Shown here: positions 57,415 to 64,000 of the stretch, in pieces
How positions within the stretch are numbered: position 1 is the first letter of the stretch
Layout: each line of letters starts with the position of its first letter
Assembly: GCF_900103605.1 (NCBI RefSeq)
Contig: NZ_FNHY01000010.1
Location: forward strand, 1 to 64,000
Length of the DNA stretch: 64,000 bases
Origin: Psychrobacillus sp. OK028
GTDB lineage: Bacteria > Bacillota > Bacilli > Bacillales_A > Planococcaceae
Reading direction: 5' to 3'
Program-made: the position numbers and the translations under genes
Notes under the pieces: generated by a model
The model's database searches: none
Told to the model about the DNA's origin: nothing
Seen by the model: the letters and a program-made list of their open reading frames with translations, nothing else

Positions 57415-57451
57415 CTCCTTAGTTTTTTTCCGTGGGAGGTTCTCGAACCAC
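57415..57451 (-). promoter_or_regulatory. PreQ1-I riboswitch of queT
   Basis: On the minus strand ACGTGGTTCGAGAACCTCCC, then ACGGAAAAAAACTAAGGAG, matches the preQ1-I consensus: a short hairpin, an A-rich stretch and a pairing strand CTAAGGAG that includes the ribosome binding site of queT. This is a translational switch. Confidence 0.85.
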
Positions 57452-57471
57452 GTAAGTTTTCACAAAGAGTT

Positions 57472-57500
57472 ATTTTAGGCGAATTGTTATCAACTGTCAA
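57472..57500 (-). promoter_or_regulatory. SigA-type promoter of queT
   Basis: On the minus strand TTGACA (57500-57495), a 17 bp spacer and TAAAAT (57477-57472), directly upstream of the preQ1 riboswitch. Confidence 0.8.
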
Positions 57501-57572
57501 GGGGACCCGTCTTATATAAGTCCAGTTTTCCTATGGTAGAATGATACAGAGTAACAAAAAGGAAGGTTTTAA

Positions 57573-58772
57573 ATGAGAAAGATAGTAATGCTAGTTTGTA
57601 TATGTATAGCTGTTTTACTTGGTGGCTGTACTTTAGTTCAACAACCAGATAAAAAAATAGAAACGTCTCAGATACCCGTCGAGTCGGGTAAAGAAATGAA
57701 TGTCCATTTTATAAATGTAGGGCAAGGAGATTCTATCTTAGTACAATCACCAAGTGGAAGAAATCTACTAGTTGATGGAGGTACGAAAGACGCTGGAAAA
57801 GATGTAGTAGCTTATTTAAGAACAAAAGGTATTGAGAAACTCGATTATGTAGTGGCGACTCATCCGGATGCAGACCATATCGGAGGGCTTATCTCTGTAT
57901 TGAACTCTATATCTATTAAAAACTTTGTAGATTCCGGAAAAGTACATACCTCTCAAACCTATGAGAAAATGCTGCAGCTTATTTTAGACAAAAATATTCC
58001 GTTCATTGTACCGAGTATTGGAGATACTATCCCTCTGGATGATGATCTAGATATCACTGTTTTACATGTCGGTGATGAATCTAACGATAATAATGAAGCA
58101 TCCATCGTATTAAAAATTTCGTACGGAGAGGTTTCTTTTCTATTGATGGGCGATGCAGATATAAACGTGGAAAAGCGCCTACTAAAGGAGGCAAATGTGA
58201 AAGCAACCGTTTTAAAAGCAGGGCATCATGGTTCGGATACGAGTAGCTCGGAGGATTTTATTCAGCAAGTAAACCCAAAAATCACCATTTTGAGCTATGG
58301 AAAGGATAATTCGTACGGTCATCCACATGCAGAGGTTAAGTCAAGGTTAGAACATATAAGCTCCCAAATGTATGGCACTGCAGAGGTTGGCAACATAGTA
58401 GTGTCAACAGATGGAGTAGATTACAACGTTATAACAAGCGGAAGTGTGGAACCAACTGAAATCGCTGATAGTGTTTCAGGAATTTCTATTTCTAGTAAAG
58501 ATCTTCGAGGCGAGCTAGTCGGAATTACCAACTCTGGTGACACTGCTGTTAGTTTAAAGGATTGGAAGTTAGTTTCCGTAGTTGGCAATCAAACATTCAA
58601 ATTTCCAAACATTAGCCTGCAGCCTGGTAAGACAATCTATGTATCGAGTGGTCCAGAAGCAAAAGAAGGCTCTGGATATTTAAAATGGACAACAGGGCAA
58701 ATGTGGAGGAATGATGGGGATGCAGCCACCTTATTGAATAACGAAGGAGAGATTGTGAGTGAATTCGAATAA
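57573..58772 (+). CDS. Lipoprotein with ComEC-like metallo-beta-lactamase and lamin-tail domains
   Basis: This 399-residue protein starts at ATG 57573 after AAGGAAGG. Lipobox LGGC anchors it outside the membrane. The MBL domain (about 45-290) has FINVGQGDSILVQSPSGRNL, the zinc site ATHPDADHIGG, LLMGDADINVEKRLL and LKAGHHGSDTSSSEDF, as in the ComEC hydrolase domain. The last 100 residues form a lamin-tail domain (LVGITNSGDTAVSLKDWKLV). It is likely a surface nuclease or phosphodiesterase. It overlaps the DUF3006 gene by 14 bases. Confidence 0.87.
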   Translation: MRKIVMLVCICIAVLLGGCTLVQQPDKKIETSQIPVESGKEMNVHFINVGQGDSILVQSPSGRNLLVDGGTKDAGKDVVAYLRTKGIEKLDYVVATHPDADHIGGLISVLNSISIKNFVDSGKVHTSQTYEKMLQLILDKNIPFIVPSIGDTIPLDDDLDITVLHVGDESNDNNEASIVLKISYGEVSFLLMGDADINVEKRLLKEANVKATVLKAGHHGSDTSSSEDFIQQVNPKITILSYGKDNSYGHPHAEVKSRLEHISSQMYGTAEVGNIVVSTDGVDYNVITSGSVEPTEIADSVSGISISSKDLRGELVGITNSGDTAVSLKDWKLVSVVGNQTFKFPNISLQPGKTIYVSSGPEAKEGSGYLKWTTGQMWRNDGDAATLLNNEGEIVSEFE

Positions 58773-59004
58773 ATACACACTTGACCGATTTGAAGGCGAT
58801 TTCGCAGTCTTCTTGAAATATCCAAATGAAAAGGAGAGCATCCAAATCCATTGTTCTAAATTAAATGCTCAGCTAAATCAAGGAGATATAGTGAATATTT
58901 CATCAAAAGAAGATAAATATGAAATCGAACTTCTCATAGAAGAAACGACTAATCAGAAACAAAGGATTAGCCAATTACTTGAACAACTAAAAAATAGAAA
59001 GTGA
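58759..59004 (+). CDS. DUF3006 domain protein
   Basis: This 81-residue protein starts at GTG 58759 within the end of the MBL gene. YTLDRFEGDFAVFLKYPNEK and INISSKEDKYEIELL-like strands (here VNISSKEDKYEIELLIEE) match DUF3006, a small beta-rich domain that regularly follows ComEC-like MBL genes in Bacillus. A Gln/Lys-rich coil ends it. It probably assists the partner hydrolase; the mechanism is unknown. Confidence 0.82.
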   Translation: MNSNKYTLDRFEGDFAVFLKYPNEKESIQIHCSKLNAQLNQGDIVNISSKEDKYEIELLIEETTNQKQRISQLLEQLKNRK

Positions 59005-59070
59005 TCAAAATTTTAAATATTTCTGTACTTGTTTTAGAATAAGATATAGCGCAACTTGGAGGTGAGCGGA

Positions 59071-59184
59071 ATGGCAAATAGTAGAATTTTGCTAGACAGT
59101 GCAACGACTCATGCAAAGCCGAATGATGAAAAGGCGATACTTTGTATGAGAAGCTATAATTTAATTTATATCGCCATTTCATAA
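59071..59184 (+). CDS. Possible 37-residue ORF over an inverted repeat
   Basis: GGAGGTG lies eight bases before ATG 59071, and the frame runs 37 codons to TAA 59184. The last two thirds coincide with a long imperfect inverted repeat (59112-59197), so the coding sequence is constrained by the hairpin. The peptide (MANSRILLDSATTHAKPNDE...) shows no family. It may be a real small protein, a leader peptide or chance. Confidence 0.35.
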   Translation: MANSRILLDSATTHAKPNDEKAILCMRSYNLIYIAIS

Positions 59185-59197
59185 TGTTGGCTTTGCA
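59112..59197 (+). repeat. Long imperfect inverted repeat (MITE-like or RNA hairpin)
   Basis: The left arm TGCAAAGCC-GAATGATGAAAAG-GCGATA (59112-59139) and right arm TATCGCC-ATTTCATAATGTT-GGCTTTGCA (59169-59197) pair over about 28 bp with few mismatches around a 29-base loop. Its ends are perfect 9 bp inverted repeats. No obvious target-site duplication is seen. A terminator role is unlikely as no U-tract follows. Confidence 0.6.
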
Positions 59198-59234
59198 CCT
59201 TATTTAAAAAGTAAAAATAAGGAGCGAGCGTAAA

Positions 59235-59498
59235 ATGACATATATTAAGGCAACATCCGTTTTACCCGAGGAACTAGTGAAGGAAATTCAAAAGTATATC
59301 CAAGGGGAAACAATTTATATCCCAAAACCGGGAAAAACTTATAAACAATGGGGAACGGTTTCAGGTGAAAGAAGACGCATCGACGAGCGAAATAATTCAC
59401 TAAAGGAAGCCTTTAAAAGTGGGATTTCCATGAGCCAGCTTGCCAAGGAGTATTATTTATCCATCGAAACTGTTAAGAAAATTGTCTATACAAAGTAA
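59235..59498 (+). CDS. CD3324-family small HTH protein
   Basis: This 87-residue protein starts at ATG 59235 after AAGGAGCGAG. YIKATSVLPEELVKEIQKYI, YIPKPGKTYKQWGTVSGERR and a C-terminal GISMSQLAKEYYLSIETVKK helix-turn-helix match the CD3324 family of Firmicutes. The GxxxxxxYLSxxTVxxIV pattern predicts DNA binding. It is flanked by terminators and transcribed alone. Its target is unknown. Confidence 0.82.
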   Translation: MTYIKATSVLPEELVKEIQKYIQGETIYIPKPGKTYKQWGTVSGERRRIDERNNSLKEAFKSGISMSQLAKEYYLSIETVKKIVYTK

Positions 59499-59504
59499 AA
59501 GTGC

Positions 59505-59541
59505 TACTGGTAGCTTCCTCATAGGCTACCAGCTTTTTTAT
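59505..59541 (+). terminator. Intrinsic terminator
   Basis: CTGGTAGC and GCTACCAG arms around TTCCTCATAG are followed by CTTTTTTAT. Confidence 0.8.
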
Positions 59542-59639
59542 ATGGTGAAAACAATTCCTAATCATTTTACCCTTTTATTAAGCAATTACTTTTCGATACA
59601 ATAAGACTAATGAAAATAATTGTGAATGGAGAGATAAAT

Positions 59640-60281
59640 ATGAATCCTTTCATTAGAAGTAATCAATATAACTTTATAAAAAAACAGACACAGGTATTGG
59701 TAAACGGACATGCGACGGTAAATGATCAGGAGGTATTAAATGCCTTAAGAGCACTTTCATTAGAGAAAGTACTTTGGTTATTTGAAGAAGCTTCAGAAGA
59801 TCAAAAAAACCTATTGAACCCAATGGTTGATATAAAAGAAAAATTAGAAGCAGAAGATTTTTTAGAAATTCTAAAGCCTTATGTTATCCCCTTTAAGGAA
59901 ATTAGCGAGGCTGCTATCAAAAAGATCTTTCCAAAGGCGAAGAAACTCAAAATTCCTTCATTAGAAAATATAGACTTTAAGGAAATATCCTATTTAGGCT
60001 GGTTAGATAAAGGCTCCAATAAAAAATTTCTGATTATCGAATATAAAAACAAATTAGTAGGAATCTCGGGTGGCTATAAAGACTCGAACAAAAAAGGAAT
60101 TTGTGCATTATGTAATCGAATTGAAGAAATTGGAATGTTTACTTCGTCGGTTAAGGGTTTGACGCAAGATGCCTTCATTACCCGAGGGAATTATATTTGC
60201 CGGGATAGTCAAAAATGTAATGAGAACATCGTATCGTTGGATAAATTAAATAATTTCGTAGAGCTAATTGAAAATAAATAA
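59640..60281 (+). CDS. FusB/FusC-type elongation factor G-binding protein
   Basis: This 213-residue protein starts at ATG 59640 after GGAGA; the frame is open from 59610. An N-terminal helical domain (MNPFIRSNQYNFIKKQTQVL, LRALSLEKVLWLFEEA) and a C-terminal zinc-finger domain with ICALCNR, ITRGNYICRDSQKCNENI match FusB-family proteins. FusB binds EF-G and frees ribosomes stalled by fusidic acid; chromosomal Bacillus homologues act in translation rescue or are uncharacterised. Four Cys are in place (CALC and C-x(5)-C). The next gene follows in 15 bases. Confidence 0.87.
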   Translation: MNPFIRSNQYNFIKKQTQVLVNGHATVNDQEVLNALRALSLEKVLWLFEEASEDQKNLLNPMVDIKEKLEAEDFLEILKPYVIPFKEISEAAIKKIFPKAKKLKIPSLENIDFKEISYLGWLDKGSNKKFLIIEYKNKLVGISGGYKDSNKKGICALCNRIEEIGMFTSSVKGLTQDAFITRGNYICRDSQKCNENIVSLDKLNNFVELIENK

Positions 60282-60296
60282 TTACGAGGTATCAAT

Positions 60297-60938
60297 ATGG
60301 AACAGGAGCTACTAAAAGTATTTGACGAGCAGCATAAGCAAATAGGTGTGGAGACTCGTGAGGAAATTCATAAACTCGGTTTATGGCATGAAACATTTCA
60401 ATGCTGGTTTATAGGTAAAAATAAGGGGAAAGAATATGTTTATTTGCAATTACGAAGTGATTTGAAAAAGGATTATCCTGGACTATTGGACATTACTGCA
60501 GCGGGGCATTTACTGGAGAGTGAAACAGTTATTGATGGGATAAGAGAGGTGAAAGAGGAACTAGGGATTGACGTGCTCTATGAAGAACTATATTCACTTG
60601 GAGTTATGAAGTATTCCGTAACGACGGGTGATTTTGTAGATAATGAATTAGCACATGTATTTTTATATGACTGTGCACTGGAATGGGAGCAATTTACGCT
60701 ACAGGCTGAGGAAGTTTCGGGAATAGTACGAGTCGAGATTTCTCAATTTGTGAGTTTATGGCAAGGTGAATTAGAAGAAATAGAGGTTATCGGTTTCAAG
60801 GTAGAGGCAGATGGAACTAGAAGTCCGATTCATCAAAAAGTGGAGAAAGCAAGCTTTGTGCCACATGAACAATCTTACTATGAGGAAATATGCAAAGAAC
60901 TAATATCCTTTCCATCAAAAAACCAACTTTCTTGTTAA
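60297..60938 (+). CDS. Nudix hydrolase of the YfcD / IPP-isomerase-like type
   Basis: This 213-residue protein has LLKVFDEQHKQIGVETREEI and LGLWHETFQCWFIGKNKGKE, then the Nudix box AAGHLLESETVIDGIREVKE with ELGID. This resembles the YfcD group, which looks like isopentenyl-diphosphate isomerase but has a general Nudix box. ACGAGG precedes ATG 60297. It is likely co-transcribed with the EF-G-binding protein gene. The substrate is unknown. Confidence 0.87.
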   Translation: MEQELLKVFDEQHKQIGVETREEIHKLGLWHETFQCWFIGKNKGKEYVYLQLRSDLKKDYPGLLDITAAGHLLESETVIDGIREVKEELGIDVLYEELYSLGVMKYSVTTGDFVDNELAHVFLYDCALEWEQFTLQAEEVSGIVRVEISQFVSLWQGELEEIEVIGFKVEADGTRSPIHQKVEKASFVPHEQSYYEEICKELISFPSKNQLSC

Positions 60939-60949
60939 GAAAGTTGGTT
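60920..60949 (+). terminator. Terminator overlapping the 3' end of the Nudix gene
   Basis: AACCAACTTTCTT and AAGAAAGTTGGTT form a 13 bp stem with a minimal loop, followed by ATATAATTT. It may serve both convergent genes. Confidence 0.75.
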
Positions 60950-60956
60950 ATATAAT

Positions 60957-61517
60957 TTAATCTAAGATTTTGATTTTCACACTTTTACGTCCCCATTTAT
61001 AGGCTTCGCTTTTCGTTGGGAAAAATACATCAATTTTATTTCCTTTAATCGCACTACCAGTATCTCCAGCCACTGCATATCCATAACCTTCGACATAAAC
61101 TTTCGTGCCAAGTGGAATTACTTTTGGATCTACAGCGATAACTTTCACGCCGGGATTACGTTTGAGATTAATGCCTGTACTAGTGACACCAGAACATCCG
61201 TTACAGCTTGCTGTGAATGCACTTGCATTGACTATAATTTCCTTCACTACATTATCTTCAGTCGATCTAGAAGGAGTTTTCTTTTTTGCTGTTGTCGCCT
61301 TTGATGATACTTTTAACTTTTGCTTTGGTTTAATGTTATTTGATTTTAAATGATTCCATGATTTTAAAGTTGATACCGACACTTTGTGTATTTTAGCAAT
61401 TTTATACAAAGTATCTCCTTTTTGAACCGTATAAGTTGAAGATGCGGCTAGGCTTGTGCTTGCCCCGCTAACCAATAGTGCAATTGTAATGATGAGTGTC
61501 CCAAGAATTTTTCTCAA
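60957..61517 (-). CDS. Secreted LysM + 3D-domain cell-wall protein
   Basis: This 186-residue protein has a signal peptide (about 1-25, ending SLAAS), one LysM domain ([20 protein letters not shown]), a Lys-rich linker and a C-terminal 3D domain (about 95-183: [60 protein letters not shown]). The three conserved Asp lie in VDP, GDTG and KIDV. It resembles YocH/YabE-type lytic proteins of Bacillus that cut or remodel peptidoglycan. Confidence 0.9.
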   Translation of the reverse strand: MRKILGTLIITIALLVSGASTSLAASSTYTVQKGDTLYKIAKIHKVSVSTLKSWNHLKSNNIKPKQKLKVSSKATTAKKKTPSRSTEDNVVKEIIVNASAFTASCNGCSGVTSTGINLKRNPGVKVIAVDPKVIPLGTKVYVEGYGYAVAGDTGSAIKGNKIDVFFPTKSEAYKWGRKSVKIKILD

Positions 61518-61696
61518 TTACTCTACCCCTTGCTATTTAGTCTAAGCATATCTTACCAATAGTTTATTACGAGAATATTACGACACCTTACCAATATCGT
61601 TACAAAACTTAATAATATTGTCGATGATAATTAACATTAGTAGATTATAGTCTATTAAATTAAATGAAAGTTTATACCATAGATTTGTAAAATATA

Positions 61697-61838
61697 TGAT
61701 AGATAGCCCATAAACTCCTAAGGATAGCCCACAAAATCGCCAAATTCCGCGATTATTCGAGCGATAGCCCATAAATAACCTATTAAAGCCCATAAACTTC
61801 CTACTATAGCCCATAAAATCCTGAAGAAAGCCCATAAC
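61697..61838 (-). repeat. 21 bp periodic array, TTTATGGGCTAT core (locus C)
   Basis: GCCC begins on the plus strand at 61830, 61809, 61788 and 61767 (21 bp steps), then 61727 (40 bp) and 61706 (21 bp). Read on the minus strand this is the same four units, 19 bp spacer unit and two units as in loci A and B. It lies downstream of dapF and upstream of the LysM-3D gene. Confidence 0.8.
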
Positions 61839-61845
61839 ACACAAC

Positions 61846-61882
61846 AAAAAGAGCCATTCTAGTGAAAACTAGAATGGCTCTT
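61846..61882 (-). terminator. Terminator of dapF
   Basis: AAGAGCCATTCTAGT and ACTAGAATGGCTCTT form a 15 bp stem followed by TTTTTG on the minus strand. Confidence 0.85.
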
Positions 61883-61890
61883 CCTACGTA

Positions 61891-62733
61891 TTACACTAAA
61901 ATCTCCCCATCAAACACACTCACTGCTGGACCTGTCATGTAAACACCCTCATCGGTGTACCGAATAATAAGGTCCCCGCCTAATAATTTTACGGTTATAT
62001 CGGAATCTTTGTCGCAAAGCTTATTTAGAACTGCGGCTACTACTGCAGCACATGCTCCGGTTCCGCAGGCAAGAGTTTCACCACTCCCGCGTTCCCAAAC
62101 ACGCATAGAAATAGTGTCGCGACTTTCTACGGAGATAAATTCTGTATTGACACTCTCTGGGAAAAACGAATGATGCTCAAATTTTGGACCAATAACGGCT
62201 AAATCTACTTGCATTGGATCATCTACCAACACTACGCAATGTGGATTGCCCATCGATACAGATGTAATGTGATAAGTTTTGTCTTCCACTTGTAATGGAA
62301 ATTTTATTAACGGGTTTGTTTCATTAGATTGGACTGGTATTAGGGCTGGCTCTAAAATAGCTTTGCCCATATCTACTTTTGCGGAAGTCATTTTGCCGTT
62401 TTCAATAAACAGTTCAATTGTTTTTATACCACTTAGTGTATCGATTGTTAACACTTCTTTTGCAACGATATTATGATCGTAAACGTATTTGGCGACGCAA
62501 CGAATAGCATTCCCACACATTTTACCTTCGCTACCATCTATATTGAACATTCTCATTTTTGCATCTGCGCTTTCGGAAGGACATATAAGTACAATCCCAT
62601 CACCGCCAATACCAAAATGTCGGTCAGATATTTGCTTGCTTAACGTACAAGGATCGTCAATAACGTGCTCAAAACAATTAATATAGATATAATCATTTCC
62701 ACAGCCATGCATTTTCGTAAAAGGTATTTTCAT
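61891..62733 (-). CDS. dapF: Diaminopimelate epimerase DapF
   Basis: This 280-residue enzyme interconverts LL- and meso-diaminopimelate for lysine and peptidoglycan. Catalytic cysteines lie in EGKMCGNAIRCVAKY and ERGSGETLACGTGACA. N-terminal MKIPFTKMHGCGNDYIYINC is also diagnostic. AAAGGAG precedes ATG 62733. It is transcribed alone with its own terminator. dapA lies in the same window, 41 kb away, so the pathway is dispersed. Confidence 0.95.
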   Translation of the reverse strand: MKIPFTKMHGCGNDYIYINCFEHVIDDPCTLSKQISDRHFGIGGDGIVLICPSESADAKMRMFNIDGSEGKMCGNAIRCVAKYVYDHNIVAKEVLTIDTLSGIKTIELFIENGKMTSAKVDMGKAILEPALIPVQSNETNPLIKFPLQVEDKTYHITSVSMGNPHCVVLVDDPMQVDLAVIGPKFEHHSFFPESVNTEFISVESRDTISMRVWERGSGETLACGTGACAAVVAAVLNKLCDKDSDITVKLLGGDLIIRYTDEGVYMTGPAVSVFDGEILV

Positions 62734-62806
62734 CTTTAGCGTAACTCCTTTTATCGCAAACTTCTTATTTATCCCATTATATCACAGGGTTCAATGAGAA
62801 AATAAG

Positions 62807-63655
62807 TTACGGAGTTTTGCTATTGAACGTGTCTCCACCTTGAATCGTACCGTTTTCATATCCCTTATAAAACCAGCCTTTTCGTTGTTCAGAAGTACCA
62901 TGCGTAAAACTTTCTGGAACAACATAGCCTCTTGCTTGCTTTTGAAGTGTATCGTCTCCAACAGCACTTGCAGCAGTTAATGCTTCATCCAAATCTCCTT
63001 CTTCCAAATAGCCCATTCCTTGCGCATGCTTAGCCCATACTCCAGAGAAATAATCTGCCTGTAGTTCAAAGCGGACTAGGTATTTATTGAATTCTTCCTC
63101 ACTTAGCTTCTGTCGAAGGGGCATAACTTGCTCAGTTGTCCCCAGTAACGTTTGAACATGGTGACCGACTTCATGTGCAATAACATAAGCCATAGCAAAA
63201 TCTCCAGGAGCATTGAACTTTGTTTGTAGTTCCTGATAAAAGCTTAAATCGATATATAACTTTTGGTCGCCTGGACAATAGAAAGGGCCAACTGCTGCGC
63301 CAGCTGTACCACAAGCAGAATTGACACTATCAGTGTATAAAACTAAAGTTGGCTCGACGTATTCCATTCCGTTATCTTGGAATATTTTAGTCCATACCTT
63401 TTCTGTATCGGCTAATACAACGGAAACGAACTCGGATAGCTCTTTTTCTTGTTCTGTTTCTTCGTATGGAACACCATTGGATTGATCTGTTGTTCCGAGA
63501 TTACCCATTAAATCTTCGGGGTTTCCGCCAAGTAACGTAACAATGATTACAATGATTAGTCCTAAACCACCGCCTACTCCGGCAATGGCCTTTCCGCCAC
63601 CCATTCCCCTTCGATCTTCCACATTGGAACTGCCTGTTCGACCTCTCCATTTCAT
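62807..63655 (-). CDS. YpfJ-like neutral zinc metallopeptidase
   Basis: This 282-residue protein (PF04228 family) has an N-terminal MKWRGRTGSSNVEDRRGMGG, one span with GGGLGLIIVIIVTLLGG (about 28-45), and the zinc site AYVIAHEVGHHVQTLLG, followed by LQADYFSGVWA with the third-ligand Glu/Asp region. The late SFTHGTSEQRKGWFYKGYEN is a family signature. It acts at the outside of the membrane. AAGGGATGAA precedes ATG 63655. Its substrates are unknown. Confidence 0.9.
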   Translation of the reverse strand: MKWRGRTGSSNVEDRRGMGGGKAIAGVGGGLGLIIVIIVTLLGGNPEDLMGNLGTTDQSNGVPYEETEQEKELSEFVSVVLADTEKVWTKIFQDNGMEYVEPTLVLYTDSVNSACGTAGAAVGPFYCPGDQKLYIDLSFYQELQTKFNAPGDFAMAYVIAHEVGHHVQTLLGTTEQVMPLRQKLSEEEFNKYLVRFELQADYFSGVWAKHAQGMGYLEEGDLDEALTAASAVGDDTLQKQARGYVVPESFTHGTSEQRKGWFYKGYENGTIQGGDTFNSKTP

Positions 63656-63773
63656 CCCTTACACGTCCTTTTCTACATTGAATTGTATGTATATTGTTTA
63701 TACCCAATAATTTTAAAATTAGACATGCACGAGGTGCGTATTGCTTTATAATGAATAAAAAGGGGGATTTGTC

Positions 63774-64000
63774 ATGCTGAAAAAACCAAAAATGTTAAAG
63801 GCCGGAGATAAGGTAGCGACCATTAGTTTGTCATGGGGAGGCGCTGGCGAACCTGATTTACGGTGGAGATATGAGCAAGGTATAGAAAGATTGCGAAATG
63901 TTTTTGGACTCGAGGTTATCGCAATGCCAAACAGTTTAAAGGGTGGAAAATATTTATATGAAAACCCTGCAGCTCGAGCAGAAGATTTAATGAATGCATT
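63774..64000 (+). CDS. S66 LD-carboxypeptidase (MccF/LdcA family), cut by the window edge
   Basis: AAAGGGGG precedes ATG 63774, and the frame is open to the edge (75 residues). KPKMLKAGDKVATISLSWGG is the N-terminus of the S66 family; RWRYEQGIERLRNVFGLEVI and YENPAARAEDLMNA follow the family order. S66 enzymes cleave L,D-peptide bonds in muropeptides or detoxify microcin C7-like compounds. The catalytic Ser lies beyond the edge, so activity cannot be judged. Confidence 0.85.
   Translation, partial: MLKKPKMLKAGDKVATISLSWGGAGEPDLRWRYEQGIERLRNVFGLEVIAMPNSLKGGKYLYENPAARAEDLMNA

Noticed and set aside
61578-61847. An 89-codon minus-strand ORF with FMGYRS-like repeats
   Set aside because: Same cause as at 43 kb: it is a read-through of the 21 bp array (locus C) into AT-rich DNA.

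Overview
The window looks like the chromosome of an AT-rich, endospore-forming Bacillales species, most likely a Planococcaceae relative such as Psychrobacillus or Lysinibacillus (the genus is inferred). The evidence is AGGAGG-type ribosome binding sites with frequent TTG/GTG starts, CotF-type spore coat proteins, a pst operon behind PhoP-type direct repeats, a lysine riboswitch before dapA, a preQ1 riboswitch before queT, and many U-tract terminators. No rRNA, tRNA, CRISPR array, transposase or integrase gene was seen.

Region 1 (1-8.6 kb) is accessory DNA. About eleven copies, whole or partial, of a roughly 70-90 bp repeat all point the same way and separate short, mostly unrelated genes: small membrane proteins, lipoproteins, a HEPN-like protein, a broken DUF7674-like gene and three tandem coiled-coil paralogues. 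The layout resembles an integron cassette array: units of about 0.35-1.3 kb, core ends like RYYYAAC and GTTRRRY, and a stop codon supplied by one repeat. Each well-kept repeat also carries a terminator-like hairpin. The array decays at its right end (7.0-8.3 kb).

Region 2 (8.7-31 kb) is mostly chromosomal: a DUF4256 protein, a YgjP-like metallopeptidase, an ANT(6) aminoglycoside adenylyltransferase, the pstS-pstC-pstA-pstB-phoU phosphate operon with an unusual structured RNA before phoU, spore coat genes, dapA with its lysine riboswitch, nrnB, a luciferase-like oxidoreductase, a double-length polyprenyl synthetase, an L,D-transpeptidase, an ECF41 (SigJ-type) sigma factor behind an FAD oxidoreductase with an exact ECF41 promoter match, and a sulfatase.

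Region 3 (31-47 kb) holds a KinB-like histidine kinase coupled to a 46-codon ORF, small enzymes (glutathionyl-hydroquinone reductase type, GNAT, DinB, deaminase, YwaF, methyltransferase), lipoproteins, an ECF sigma/anti-sigma pair, a DDAH-like amidinotransferase, YqcI/YcgG, and a decaying group of oxidase-like, DUF2249 and radical SAM genes.

Region 4 (47-64 kb) holds a phospholipase D family protein, a MEDS protein, an MFS pseudogene, an XRE-cupin regulator beside an MHS transporter and an ornithine-cyclodeaminase-like enzyme, an OpuC-type osmoprotectant ABC transporter, queT, a ComEC-like secreted hydrolase with a DUF3006 protein, a FusB-type EF-G binding protein, Nudix, a LysM-3D protein, dapF, a zinc metallopeptidase and the start of an S66 LD-carboxypeptidase.

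The most unusual non-coding signal is a set of intergenic arrays with a strict 21 bp period at five or six places. Three copies with core TTTATGGGCTAT share one architecture (four 21 bp units, one 19 bp unit, then two more). One array has core GGGCGGA and two have core GCGAGTA. I do not recognise these as a described element.
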